A stretch of 64,000 nt of DNA from Mobilitalea torta (lineage in GTDB: Bacteria; Bacillota; Clostridia; Lachnospirales; Lachnospiraceae): contig NZ_JBNPXH010000006.1 in the NCBI RefSeq assembly GCF_050433395.1, positions 1 through 64,000 on the forward strand, in the 5' to 3' direction. The translations under genes were made by a program, and so were the position numbers. The notes beneath the pieces are model-generated. The model made no database searches, was not told where the DNA came from, and saw nothing but the letters and a program-made list of their open reading frames with translations. This document shows, in pieces, positions 1 to 8,468 of this stretch. The first letter of the stretch is position 1, and each line of letters begins with the position of its first letter.

Positions 1-109
1 GCAAGCTGCATAAAGTCTGAACATTGACAACTGAATAACTGCCAGGTATTGAATTTTCAAGGTGCATAGCTAAAATTTATGTGCGAAGTTTGAGTAAATA
101 AATTTTAGC

Positions 110-140
110 TTGACATACAGCCGGTACAGGATGTCATAAT
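110..140 (+). promoter_or_regulatory. putative sigma-A promoter of the flavin reductase gene
   Basis: TTGACA at 110-115 and CATAAT at 135-140 are 19 bases apart, a little long for a vegetative promoter. The ATG lies about 48 bases downstream. No operator is apparent in the 187 bases before the gene. Confidence 0.45.
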
Positions 141-187
141 GATGTTAAGGCATTTAGATAAAAAAGATAGAATGGAGATAGAATTAA

Positions 188-763
188 ATGACAGAGAAAG
201 AATTCTGGAAGCCCGGCAATATGCTGTATCCCATTCCGGCTGTTATGGTAAGCTGTGGCAGCCCGGAGCATAAGGCCAATATAATAACCATTGCATGGGC
301 GGGGACGGTGTGCAGCAGTCCGGCCATGGTATCCATATCCATCCGCAAGGAACGGTATTCCTATGATATCATTAAGGAAAGCGGGGAATTTGTCATCAAC
401 CTGGTAACCAGGGAGCTGGCAAAAAAGGCGGATTATTGCGGGGTTCGTTCCGGAAGGGATGTGGACAAATTTCAGGAGATGAAGCTGACGCAGCTTCCCG
501 GAACCGAGGTGTCGGCCCCGGGGATTGCTGAGAGCCCGGTCAATATTGAGTGCAGAGTGAAACAGATTATTCCTCTGGGAACCCACGATATGTTCCTTGC
601 CGAGGTGGCGGGAGTGACGGTGGACAAGCGTTATATGGATGAGAAGGGGCGGTTCCACCTGAACAGTGCGGGGCTGGTGGTCTATTCCCATGGTGAGTAC
701 TACAGCCTTGGAGAGTTGCTGGGCACCTTTGGTTATTCGGTCAGAAAGAACCGGAAGCGTTAA
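188..763 (+). CDS. flavin reductase family protein (FMN-binding split barrel)
   Basis: The 191-residue protein has the features of the flavin reductase-like/DIM6-NTAB family, small cytoplasmic FMN-binding split-barrel proteins. Recognisable parts are the N-terminal PGNMLYPIPAVMVSCG, the central ISIRKERYSYDII segment that normally contacts FMN, the GEFVINL strand and a C-terminal HSxGEYYSLGE motif common in clostridial members. Length is typical. The start is supported by a purine-rich GGAGATAG stretch 8-9 bases upstream. It is monocistronic: the next gene is convergent. The natural electron acceptor cannot be told from sequence. Confidence 0.85.
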   Translation: MTEKEFWKPGNMLYPIPAVMVSCGSPEHKANIITIAWAGTVCSSPAMVSISIRKERYSYDIIKESGEFVINLVTRELAKKADYCGVRSGRDVDKFQEMKLTQLPGTEVSAPGIAESPVNIECRVKQIIPLGTHDMFLAEVAGVTVDKRYMDEKGRFHLNSAGLVVYSHGEYYSLGELLGTFGYSVRKNRKR

Positions 764-782
764 AGGCCTTGCTGCTGTGTTG

Positions 783-1691
783 TTAATAATCTGATACAGC
801 GGCCTTGAAATAATCGTTAAGGCGTACCGGAGCTTCTAAAACCTCACGTCCCACATACAGGGAGCGGTCGGGCTTGGTCATCACCGCCCATTTTACAAGG
901 GATATGCTTCCGGCCCGGATCTCAAGGGCCGTGATGCATCTTGGATGAACGCAGCTTCCGTCATTAAAATACGGAATATCCCCGGGTTTGGGAAATACGG
1001 GGCGGTGGGTGTGACCGCAGATCAGCATCTGGCTGTGATCTCTGGCAAAGTTCATGAGATTTTTCTCGATGTTGTTCTTCCTCTTATTATTCTTGGAGGT
1101 ACTGGTAGGGTCCTTGATCCCGATCAGTTCCAGGGGACGCCATAGATAACGCACGAGAAAGCGGGATATTTTCCACATGGTATCATTGAGAATATCGCCC
1201 TGATGTCCATGGGCCAGAAAAATCCGGTTGTTGTTAGGACGGTACTGGAGGAGTAGGCCTTCTGTAATCTCGATGCCGGGGAAAAGAGGAATTCTGGAAT
1301 CGGTGCTGTCGCAATAGAAAGAATGACATTTTGTCTGGGTGTACCGGGGATCCCGTTTCACGACATCGTGATTTCCGTAAAGCATGAACAGACGGTTATC
1401 CTGATAAAACAGGGACATAAGCCAGAAGGCATCACTGTGAGCCTGGACAATATCCACCATGCTTCTGTTTTCCCACAGCTCATCACCGTCCCCCAGCTCG
1501 ATGTAAGTATAGCCATTCTCATAATAGTGGTATAATGCGGCAAAGAACAGATTCTGGTTGTTGGAGAAATTATCTCCCCAGCTGCCGTTGCCCCGGTGAC
1601 AGTCGCTCATGATTACAATCCGGGAGCTTTCATCAAAGGTAATGGTTCTGGCGGTAGCCAGGACTTGGGATAAACGTGTTGATGTGGACAA
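783..1691 (-). CDS. metallophosphoesterase (calcineurin-like)
   Basis: This is a cytoplasmic calcineurin-like phosphoesterase of about 302 residues. The metal-binding motifs are all present in order: SDCHRG near residue 25, ELGDGDE, YGNHD, HGHQGD and CGHTHRP. The arrangement resembles LpxH-like UDP-diacylglucosamine hydrolases, but a Gram-positive has no lipid A and the substrate is unknown. I place the start at a TTG (1691), because AAGGAAG lies 8 bases upstream; the longer frame opening at 1766 adds a basic, low-complexity N-terminus with no good ribosome binding site. The gene at 1785-2834 lies upstream on the same strand and may be cotranscribed. Confidence 0.82.
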   Translation of the reverse strand: MSTSTRLSQVLATARTITFDESSRIVIMSDCHRGNGSWGDNFSNNQNLFFAALYHYYENGYTYIELGDGDELWENRSMVDIVQAHSDAFWLMSLFYQDNRLFMLYGNHDVVKRDPRYTQTKCHSFYCDSTDSRIPLFPGIEITEGLLLQYRPNNNRIFLAHGHQGDILNDTMWKISRFLVRYLWRPLELIGIKDPTSTSKNNKRKNNIEKNLMNFARDHSQMLICGHTHRPVFPKPGDIPYFNDGSCVHPRCITALEIRAGSISLVKWAVMTKPDRSLYVGREVLEAPVRLNDYFKAAVSDY

Positions 1692-1784
1692 GAGATACAC
1701 TTCCTTTTTATGATGGGATTTGCGGCGTTTTCGAGGAAGAGGCGGTGGGCATCCCCTTCCTCGCACGATGCCTCGCGTACGGTG

Positions 1785-2834
1785 TCAGGCACCGCCTTCA
1801 CCGTTGTCAGTTGTGTCATGCTTCAGATATTTTTGAAGGGTAAGAAAGGAATCGAACACGCCTCTGGACTTACCCGGGTTTAAGAGCTGTCTGTACATGA
1901 AAGGTGCTTCCTTGCGTATGATCTCCAGCTTATCCGGGGTGTCGCTGTAGGCTTCTGTAAGAAGCTGGTAAGAAGAACAAAGGGATTCGTTGTTGCGCTG
2001 CATGATGAACTCGGTCAGAGCGGTTCTGGTCAGCGGTTGTTTTGTATGGGGCTGGTCAAAGCGTACAATTACCCGGCTGCCCTGTACAAGATATTCGTGA
2101 TCCCGGTAACCGGCTCTAACCAGTGCCTTGACAAAGGCATTGGCCATCCGGCGGTCATATAAATCCAGTGTAATGTCCATGGACAGCTCCGAGGGATTGG
2201 AAAACTCGCCTAGTTTAAAGCCGGTGAGCCACCAGTGATAGCCGCTCCGGGTAAACAAAATATTGCCGTTTTTCTTAAATATAAAAGACATATTAATGCA
2301 ATCCTCATCCTCCACACAGTAATAAAAGGTTCCGTTAAATATTCCGGGGATCTCCAGGTCAGGGCCGGTGGTGTAGTAGATTCCCACCTCTCCTCCGGTA
2401 TTCATACCATACTGCCCTTTCCAGAATTCGATCAGCCAATGGCGGCCATTATATTCAAAACGGATCGGTTCGCAATCTATAATCATACTCATGGCTGCGC
2501 TGGCCTCATCATAAAGCCTGCAATAGCCCATTTCCCTTTGCCAGGGATACATCAGGGAATAGAAGATATCCTGGTAAGGTTCATAGGCAAAGCCGAAGGG
2601 CTTTAATTCCTGGTTCAATTCTGCGATGCGATCCGGGACATTTCCCAGAAGCTCGGTTACCGGGCGGGTTACTTCGCGGTTTCTGTTCCTCTGTATCCTG
2701 CGTACGCGGGAGATAACGGATATCAGCAGAACAAGAATTAAGCCGACGACGATAAGCGCCGCCGCATGCTCGGTCAGAAAAGTAACCATGCCGACAGCGG
2801 GGAGTAATGTAGCTTTCATCAATGGAATTTGCAT
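1785..2834 (-). CDS. membrane-anchored protein of unknown function
   Basis: I do not recognise a named family. The protein of about 349 residues starts with one strong transmembrane segment (TEHAAALIVVGLILVLLISVIS, roughly residues 20-40) followed by a basic RVRRIQRNRNRE stop-transfer, so the bulk is probably cytoplasmic. The rest is a mixed alpha/beta soluble region rich in Trp and Tyr (GYHWWLTGFKLGEFSNPSELSMDITLD) without visible catalytic motifs. ATG at 2834 is chosen because AAGGAGCT precedes it by 7 bases. It sits directly upstream of the metallophosphoesterase on the same strand, which suggests a two-gene operon. Confidence 0.6.
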   Translation of the reverse strand: MQIPLMKATLLPAVGMVTFLTEHAAALIVVGLILVLLISVISRVRRIQRNRNREVTRPVTELLGNVPDRIAELNQELKPFGFAYEPYQDIFYSLMYPWQREMGYCRLYDEASAAMSMIIDCEPIRFEYNGRHWLIEFWKGQYGMNTGGEVGIYYTTGPDLEIPGIFNGTFYYCVEDEDCINMSFIFKKNGNILFTRSGYHWWLTGFKLGEFSNPSELSMDITLDLYDRRMANAFVKALVRAGYRDHEYLVQGSRVIVRFDQPHTKQPLTRTALTEFIMQRNNESLCSSYQLLTEAYSDTPDKLEIIRKEAPFMYRQLLNPGKSRGVFDSFLTLQKYLKHDTTDNGEGGA

Positions 2835-2906
2835 ATTTTCAGCTCCTTTTCTTAAGCTATATACCATCATATTCAGAAAACCCCCGCATGTTAAAGGAAA
2901 TAAGGA

Positions 2907-2934
2907 TTGACATCTGATTATTTAAGGGTATAAT
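2907..2934 (+). promoter_or_regulatory. consensus sigma-A promoter of the mrp gene
   Basis: TTGACA at 2907-2912 and TATAAT at 2929-2934 are separated by 16 bases. The mrp start codon is 51 bases downstream. This likely drives mrp and the genes that follow it. Confidence 0.75.
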
Positions 2935-2984
2935 TACAAAGCAAACAAATAATGATTGAAGTTTATGGGAAAGGGTGATATAGA

Positions 2985-3818
2985 ATGAGTGATTGTAACA
3001 ATAATTGCAGCAGCTGCGCATCAAAATGCGGGGATCAGAAGCCGAAGAATGAGTTTGCCGTAGAGCCCCACGAGCTGAGTAGCATCAGAAAGGTCATCGG
3101 TGTAGTGAGCGGTAAGGGCGGAGTGGGAAAATCCCTGGTTACCTCCCTGATGTCGGTCAATATGAGCCGGAGGGGGTATCAGACCGCAATTCTGGATGCG
3201 GATATTACCGGACCCTCCATCCCGAAGGCCTTCGGTCTGAAGGAAAAGGCTTCCAGCAGCGAGATGGGTATCTTTCCGGTTAAGACGAAGACCGGCATTG
3301 AGGTAATGTCCATTAATCTGCTTCTGGCTAATGAGACGGATCCCGTGGTGTGGCGGGGACCGATTATTGCCGGAACGGTAAAGCAGTTCTGGTCGGATGT
3401 AATCTGGAATGATGTTGATTTCATGTTTGTGGATATGCCTCCGGGAACCGGGGATGTGCCGCTGACGGTATTCCAGTCCCTGCCCGTGGACGGCATCATC
3501 ATCGTAACCTCACCCCAGGAGCTGGTATCCATGATCGTCTCCAAGGCGGTGAAAATGGCGGAAATGATGAATGTTCCGATTCTGGGACTGGTTGAGAATA
3601 TGTCTTATTTTATATGCCCGGATTGCGATAAGCAGCATCCCATCTTCGGGGAGAGCCATATTGAGCAAATTGCGGCGGAGCATGGAATTGACCTGTGTGC
3701 CAAGCTGCCGGTGAATCCGAAGCTGGCTGCGGCCTGCGACCGCGGTATGATTGAGCTCTATGAAGGTGATTGGCTGGATGGTCTTGCGGACCGTCTGGAG
3801 CAGAGGTGGAAGCAGTAA
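2985..3818 (+). CDS. Mrp/NBP35-type iron-sulfur carrier P-loop ATPase
   Basis: The 277-residue protein is a member of the Mrp/ApbC/NBP35 family of ParA/MinD-fold ATPases that carry and transfer Fe-S clusters in the cytoplasm. It has a Cys-rich N-terminus (CNNNCSSCASKCG, residues 4-16), a deviant Walker A GKGGVGKS near residue 45, DADITGPSIPKAFG, the DMPPGTGD motif near residue 150, and the C-terminal CPDCDKQHPIFG containing the CxxC that binds the bridging cluster. The ATG follows an AAAGGGTGATAT ribosome binding site and a consensus promoter. NusG-II, Gx transporter and a 4Fe-4S protein follow on the same strand. Confidence 0.92.
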   Translation: MSDCNNNCSSCASKCGDQKPKNEFAVEPHELSSIRKVIGVVSGKGGVGKSLVTSLMSVNMSRRGYQTAILDADITGPSIPKAFGLKEKASSSEMGIFPVKTKTGIEVMSINLLLANETDPVVWRGPIIAGTVKQFWSDVIWNDVDFMFVDMPPGTGDVPLTVFQSLPVDGIIIVTSPQELVSMIVSKAVKMAEMMNVPILGLVENMSYFICPDCDKQHPIFGESHIEQIAAEHGIDLCAKLPVNPKLAAACDRGMIELYEGDWLDGLADRLEQRWKQ

Positions 3819-3881
3819 GACAGGGCAGGATTGGCGAATCGCCCGGCAGGCGGGCATAAAGGGAAGGCATGTTTAGTCGGT

Positions 3882-4250
3882 ATGATAAAAAGAAATGATT
3901 TTATTTTGATCGGTGTGGTCCTGGTTTTGGGACTGGCTATGATTGTATACCTGAATCTGACGAAGAAAGAGGGCAGTAAGGTTGTCATCACCGTGGACGG
4001 TAAGGTTTATGATACTCTGCCCCTGGAAGAAGATACTGTCTTCACAGTGACGGGAAAGGACGGAACTCGTAATACCTTTGAGATCAAGGATGGATATGTG
4101 GATATGCTGGATGCCAGCTGTCCGGATAAAATATGCGTTGACCACAGTAAGATCCACTATAATAATGAAACGATAGTATGCCTTCCCAACAGGGTGGTGC
4201 TGGAGATTACCGGTGCCGAGGAGAACGAGGTAGATGCGGTTACTAACTAG
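3882..4250 (+). CDS. NusG domain II-containing protein
   Basis: This small protein of about 122 residues has one N-terminal transmembrane helix (DFILIGVVLVLGLAMIVYLN) followed by an extracytoplasmic domain of the NusG domain II type. The conserved end motif of this family, CPDKICVDHSKIHYNNETIVCLPNRVVLEI, is easily seen. ATG at 3882 is preferred over the earlier in-frame start at 3831 because it begins directly before the membrane helix; GGGAAGG lies just upstream. In Firmicutes this gene is usually paired with the Gx transporter that follows here 24 bases later. The exact role is not established. Confidence 0.85.
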   Translation: MIKRNDFILIGVVLVLGLAMIVYLNLTKKEGSKVVITVDGKVYDTLPLEEDTVFTVTGKDGTRNTFEIKDGYVDMLDASCPDKICVDHSKIHYNNETIVCLPNRVVLEITGAEENEVDAVTN

Positions 4251-4274
4251 AGTGCGGAAGGAAGAGAGGGTATC

Positions 4275-4763
4275 ATGAGATCAAAAAAGATAGCGACCTA
4301 TGGTCTGCTTATAGCCCTTGCATTTATTCTGAGCTACATTGAAAGCCAGTTTCCGCTGTCAGGCATGGTCCAGGGAATGAAGCTGGGCCTGGCGAATCTG
4401 GTGGTGATTACCGCGCTGTATAAATTAGGGGCAAAGGAAGCGTTTGCTCTTTCCGTTCTGCGTATTGTGCTGGTCAGCTTCACCTTTGGCAGCCCCTCCA
4501 CCTTAATGTTCAGTCTGGCGGGAGGGCTGCTCAGCTGGCTGCTCATGGTGATCTTCCAGAAAGGAAAGCTGTTCGGTATGGTTGGAGTAAGCATTCTGGG
4601 CGGAATCTCGCATAATATCGGGCAAATTGCAGTTGCAATCGTTGTTGTGGAGAATTTGAATATCGTTTATTATCTGCCGATTCTATTGGTGTCAGGGGTG
4701 GTTGCCGGCACCTTGATCGGAATTCTGGGAGCCATGCTGGTGAAACGGCTGGTTATCCTCTGA
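4275..4763 (+). CDS. Gx transporter family protein (heptaprenyl diphosphate synthase component I-like)
   Basis: The 162-residue protein is almost entirely hydrophobic with about five membrane segments. It matches the Gx transporter/Hpre_diP_synt_I family: the conserved start LIALAFILSYIESQFP, then GMKLGLANLVVITALY and GGISHNIGQIAVA. Despite the historical name, family members are ECF-S-like membrane proteins and not enzymes of prenyl synthesis. It follows the NusG-II gene with a good GGAAGAGAGGG ribosome binding site, forming the usual two-gene unit. The substrate is unknown. Confidence 0.85.
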   Translation: MRSKKIATYGLLIALAFILSYIESQFPLSGMVQGMKLGLANLVVITALYKLGAKEAFALSVLRIVLVSFTFGSPSTLMFSLAGGLLSWLLMVIFQKGKLFGMVGVSILGGISHNIGQIAVAIVVVENLNIVYYLPILLVSGVVAGTLIGILGAMLVKRLVIL

Positions 4764-4767
4764 AAGA

Positions 4768-4869
4768 AAAAAGCTTGTTAAAATGTAGCTGTGGCTACAC
4801 ACTTATGTTCCAAACAGAGATATAATTCGTACAGCAGGAAAGAACGTAAGCGGTAAGAGCAAGCTTTTT
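4768..4869 (+). other. possible structured leader between Gx transporter and 4Fe-4S gene
   Basis: AAAAAGCTTG at 4768-4777 is complementary to CAAGCTTTTT at 4860-4869, closing an 80-base loop that contains a local hairpin GTAGC-TGTG-GCTAC. The right arm ends in a T run, so the structure may be a terminator with a long loop or a leader of the next gene. I recognise no riboswitch class. Confidence 0.3.
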
Positions 4870-4911
4870 GCAGATAGAAAAGTATTCTGATGTTTCAGAG
4901 GAGGATAATAA

Positions 4912-5688
4912 ATGATACGTAAAATTATTAAAATTAATGAAGATTTGTGTAACGGCTGCGGTTTATGTGTGAATGCGTGCCACGAATCCGCAATTGCGCT
5001 GGTAGATGGAAAGGCGAAGCTCCTGAGAGATGATTATTGTGACGGCCTGGGCAATTGCCTGCCGGTATGCCCCACTAATGCCATCAGCTTTGAGGAAAGA
5101 GAAGCGCTGGAATATAATGAAGAAGAAGTCAATCGTAATATAGCCATAAAGAAAGCGGCTGAGGAAAAGCAAAGAGCAGCGCAGACGGGAAATGCGTCTA
5201 AGACTCCGGCTCATCCCCAGGGCGGCTGTCCTGGTTCCAGAGCCATGAGCCTGAACAGGGAATCAGCTCCTCTGGCATCTGCAGCATCGGCACAGGCAGC
5301 TGCGATGCCGGCAGAGATGCCTTCCATGCTTCGTCAGTGGCCGGTACAGATACAGCTGGTTCCGCCCAACGCACCCTATTTTCAAGGTGCCAACCTGCTT
5401 ATTGCGGCAGATTGTACGGCCTATGCCTTCGGCAATTTCCATCAGTTTATGAAGAATAAGATTACACTGATCGGCTGTCCGAAGCTGGATGATGTGGACT
5501 ATTCCGTAAAGCTGACCCAGATTCTCAGTGCAAATGATATTAAGAGTCTGACGGTAATCCGCATGGAGGTTCCTTGCTGCGGCGGTATCGTTCAGGCGGT
5601 GAAAACTGCCATGGTAAACAGCGAGGTAATGATCCCCTGGAGAGTGATTACCATCGGAACCGACGGCACGATTTTAGAGGATAATTAA
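4912..5688 (+). CDS. 4Fe-4S ferredoxin-type protein
   Basis: The first 65 residues form a two-cluster ferredoxin domain: CNGCGLCVNACHESA and, after DGLGN, CLPVCPTNA; together these give the cysteines for two cubane clusters. A linker rich in Ala and Ser (residues 90-145) leads to a C-terminal domain with PNAPYFQGANLLIAADCTAYA and EVPCCGGI, as in the clostridial proteins of this type found near Mrp and hydrogenase genes. It is a likely cytoplasmic electron carrier or regulator of redox proteins. AGAGGAGG precedes the ATG. It is separated from the Gx gene by 148 bases and may have its own control. Confidence 0.85.
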   Translation: MIRKIIKINEDLCNGCGLCVNACHESAIALVDGKAKLLRDDYCDGLGNCLPVCPTNAISFEEREALEYNEEEVNRNIAIKKAAEEKQRAAQTGNASKTPAHPQGGCPGSRAMSLNRESAPLASAASAQAAAMPAEMPSMLRQWPVQIQLVPPNAPYFQGANLLIAADCTAYAFGNFHQFMKNKITLIGCPKLDDVDYSVKLTQILSANDIKSLTVIRMEVPCCGGIVQAVKTAMVNSEVMIPWRVITIGTDGTILEDN

Positions 5689-5891
5689 TTCCGGCGGGTT
5701 TCCCGAGCATTGTTGACAAGACATACCTTGACAGCAAGGTATACTTCCCAGAATTGGAGTCCGCGGGTTTTATGGTAGAAAAATTTGTTGAAATGGACAT
5801 TAATTCGGCGATTCAATATTCAGCAAGTATATATGTCAGAAAACCTTAAAAGAAGGAGTTTTAGGGAAGGCAAACGGAATATGAGAATTAA

Positions 5892-5936
5892 GGGGCTGTT
5901 ATAAAACGAAGTTTTGTAATGGCTTTTTTTCTGTGG
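5892..5936 (+). terminator. rho-independent terminator
   Basis: The arms 5893-5907 and 5911-5925 pair around a GAA loop over about 14 positions, several of them G-U, and run into TTTTTTT. It lies 200 bases after the 4Fe-4S gene. The remaining space between 5689 and 6108 contains only a short perfect hairpin (ATACCTTG-ACAG-CAAGGTAT near 5723) and no gene that I can support. Confidence 0.6.
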
Positions 5937-6108
5937 CGTTTTCTGAATTATGGAAAAAACTACATATTTTGAAGCCGAATAGACAAGAATTCCGCGAGTT
6001 TTTATGATATGATTTATTCAAATAAAAGGAATTCTGAAAAGCTAAACGAGGAAAGAACGGTATGGTCTGCGTACATGGGAAGAATTTTGAAGCGGAGGAA
6101 GAGACAAG

Positions 6109-7197
6109 ATGAAGAATAATAAGGAACCGATTGACTATGCGAAAGCATCCTGTGACACGATGATGAGAAAATTCAAGGCGGAGGAGCTGCCGCCGGCAGG
6201 GCGCTTTCATTACCACCAGGGCGTCTTTCTGTCAGGGGTCTGCAAGGCCTATGAATTATCCGGGGAAGAACGCTATTTTGACTATGTGAAAGCTTGGGTG
6301 GATTCCATTCTCGATGAAGACGGGGAGATCAAGAACTTTGACCGGGGGCAGCTGGATGATATCCAGCCGGGGATTCTCTTATACCCCCTGCTGGACAGAA
6401 CGGGAGATAAGCGCTATCAGAAGGCATTGGATACGCTGCTGCCGATCATCTTGAATTTTCCCAGGAATTCTGCGGGCGGCTTCTGGCATAAGCAGGGATA
6501 TCCCAACCAGATGTGGCTGGACGGACTCTATATGGCGGGTCCCATCAGCGCGGAGTATGCCAGGAGGTATCAGAAGAAGGAATATCGTGAACTGGTAGTG
6601 GAACAGGCGCTTCTTATGGAGGAAAAGACGAAGGATGCCCGAACCGGTCTGCTGTACCATGCCTGGGACTGCTCGGGGAAAACAAATTGGGCAGATCCGG
6701 TCACCGGGAGGTCGCCTGAATTCTGGGGACGTTCCATCGGCTGGGTGCCGGTAGCGGTGCTGGATGACCTGGACTTTATGAACAGCAGTGACCCTGGCTA
6801 TGAGGAATTAGGTGCACTGGTTAGAAATCTGATGGAGTCGGTATGCCGCTATCAGGCGGACAATGGGCTGTGGTATCAGGTGGTCGATAAGGGAGGGGAA
6901 GCCGGGAACTGGCAGGAGGTATCCTGCAGCTGCCTCTTCACAGCGGCACTGTGCAAGGGGGTGCGAAAGGGTATCCTGGATAGCTCTTACCTGGAGCAGG
7001 CACAGAGAGGCTTTCAAGGTGTTATTGACAGCCTGGAATGGGACGGAGGGAATCTGATGGTAGGAAAGGTGTGCATCGGCACCGGAGTGGGGGATTATAA
7101 GCATTACTGCGATCGACCGGTATCCGTTAATGACCTTCATGGAGTGGGCGCATTTTTGATTATGTGTGCGGAGGCACAGCAGGCTCTTTGTTCATGA
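6109..7197 (+). CDS. glycoside hydrolase family 88/105 (unsaturated glucuronyl/galacturonyl hydrolase)
   Basis: This 362-residue protein has the alpha6/alpha6 barrel signature of YteR/RhiN-type hydrolases, which remove the unsaturated uronic acid left by polysaccharide lyases. Visible hallmarks are FHYHQGVFLSG, the catalytic-Asp motif MWLDGLYM near residue 140, the second Asp region around YHAWD, the EFWGRSIGWV motif and GVGDY near the end. There is no signal peptide, so it acts on imported oligosaccharides. GAAGCGGAGGAAGAG precedes the ATG. It stands alone here, but a CUT1 sugar importer with YesMN at 49-56 kb could supply its substrate (inference). Confidence 0.88.
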   Translation: MKNNKEPIDYAKASCDTMMRKFKAEELPPAGRFHYHQGVFLSGVCKAYELSGEERYFDYVKAWVDSILDEDGEIKNFDRGQLDDIQPGILLYPLLDRTGDKRYQKALDTLLPIILNFPRNSAGGFWHKQGYPNQMWLDGLYMAGPISAEYARRYQKKEYRELVVEQALLMEEKTKDARTGLLYHAWDCSGKTNWADPVTGRSPEFWGRSIGWVPVAVLDDLDFMNSSDPGYEELGALVRNLMESVCRYQADNGLWYQVVDKGGEAGNWQEVSCSCLFTAALCKGVRKGILDSSYLEQAQRGFQGVIDSLEWDGGNLMVGKVCIGTGVGDYKHYCDRPVSVNDLHGVGAFLIMCAEAQQALCS

Positions 7198-7415
7198 TCT
7201 GCCATATGGTTTCCCTCCTGTGACACCTGGCGCCAAGAGAAGAATATCCTGTAAAGATTAGTTACGTGACGGTGTAGCAGATCGGCTCCCTTGTCATATC
7301 TTTATAGTACAGAAATGTAATATGTGCTTCTGCAATGGGTGTACAATGGGTGCGCGGCTTTTTATAATGCATTACAGAAGCATAATGCGTGTTCCTGTAA
7401 TTGAGGAGGGATACT

Positions 7416-8210
7416 ATGGAAATAGAAAAAATGAACCGTATGCCCTTAATCGGAGATACGGCCCCTGGATTTCATGCGGTCACAACCCAGGGTGAGATAG
7501 ATTTTCCTGCGGATTACCGGGGGAGCTGGGTGATACTGTTCAGCCATCCGGCAGATTTTACGCCGGTATGCACCACGGAATTCATGACTTTTGCCTCTAT
7601 GATGAATGAATTTAAGGAACTGAATACGGAACTGGTGGGATTGTCCATTGATTCTCTTTATTCCCATATTGCCTGGCTGAGGAAAATCAGAGAGCTAGTA
7701 TGGAAGGATCTAAAGCATGTGGAGGTCACCTTTCCATTAATTGCGGATATTTCTATGGATATAGCGAAGCAGTACGGGATGCTGCATCCCGGCAGTTCCG
7801 CCACAGCCACCGTTCGGGCGGTCTATATCATCGATCCCAGCAGCGTGATACGCGCGATTCTATATTATCCGGCATCCACCGGACGGAATATGCAGGAGCT
7901 GAAAAGAATTATAATCGCTCTTCAAAAGGCGGACTGTGAGCAGATTGCAACTCCCGCAAACTGGCAGCCCTGCGATGATGTCATTCTGCCCCCTCCGGGG
8001 ACCTGCGGTGCGGCAAGGGACAGGGTGGCACAGGTCTATGAAGATCAGTACTGTCTGGATTGGTTCTTGTGCTTCCGGCAGTCGGGGTGTGCCCCCTGTG
8101 AGGGAAGACAGCCAATGGCAGGCAGCACTTCCTATGCTGCTCCTAAGCTGGAAGGAGCGCCTTACCCTTCCGCCTATTCAAATCATACCAGAAGTTACCG
8201 TGTTCCGTAA
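7416..8210 (+). CDS. peroxiredoxin (Prx6/AhpC-TSA type)
   Basis: The 264-residue thiol peroxidase reduces hydroperoxides in the cytoplasm. The peroxidatic Cys is in DFTPVCTTEF, and the family motifs APGFHAVTTQGEI, LVGLSIDSLYSHIAW and the Arg-containing ATVRAVYIIDP follow in order, as in the Prx6 subgroup. Compared with standard members (about 220 residues) it has a Cys-rich tail (CLDWFLCFRQSGCAPCEG) whose cysteines might act as resolving residues. The ATG at 7416 has GAGGAGGG seven bases upstream; the frame itself opens slightly earlier at a TTG that overlaps this site. Confidence 0.9.
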   Translation: MEIEKMNRMPLIGDTAPGFHAVTTQGEIDFPADYRGSWVILFSHPADFTPVCTTEFMTFASMMNEFKELNTELVGLSIDSLYSHIAWLRKIRELVWKDLKHVEVTFPLIADISMDIAKQYGMLHPGSSATATVRAVYIIDPSSVIRAILYYPASTGRNMQELKRIIIALQKADCEQIATPANWQPCDDVILPPPGTCGAARDRVAQVYEDQYCLDWFLCFRQSGCAPCEGRQPMAGSTSYAAPKLEGAPYPSAYSNHTRSYRVP

Positions 8211-8365
8211 TAAATACCGGAAGATGAGGTAACCATGTGCCGCCATCTGCATAAGATGAAGCAGAGGAAAAAATCACCTTGCACTGCAAAGGCAGTACAA
8301 TCTGATCAGGCGGCGATCCAAATATGGCGTGCAGCCGGGCTGAAATTCAGCAGCAGGAATAATAG

Positions 8366-8414
8366 ACCTGTGGGACAGAGTGTGTAATAAAGACATGTGT
8401 CCCACAGGTATTTT
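8366..8414 (+). terminator. strong terminator in the leader before the P-type ATPase
   Basis: ACCTGTGGGACA (8366-8377) pairs perfectly with TGTCCCACAGGT (8398-8409), followed by ATTTTT. It ends the peroxiredoxin transcript or acts as an attenuator, since the ATPase gene starts only 55 bases later. The bases 8233-8365 contain further GC-rich hairpin-forming sequence without a recognised riboswitch. Confidence 0.75.
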
Positions 8415-8468
8415 TCTGCCCTGGAACAATGCTGCCTATGCTTTGTCCTAAGCTGGGAGGTAACGTAA

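Noticed and set aside
8233..8468. A Mn, Ni/Co or cobalamin riboswitch before the P-type ATPase
   Set aside because: I could not find the conserved bases of any known class, only a strong terminator.
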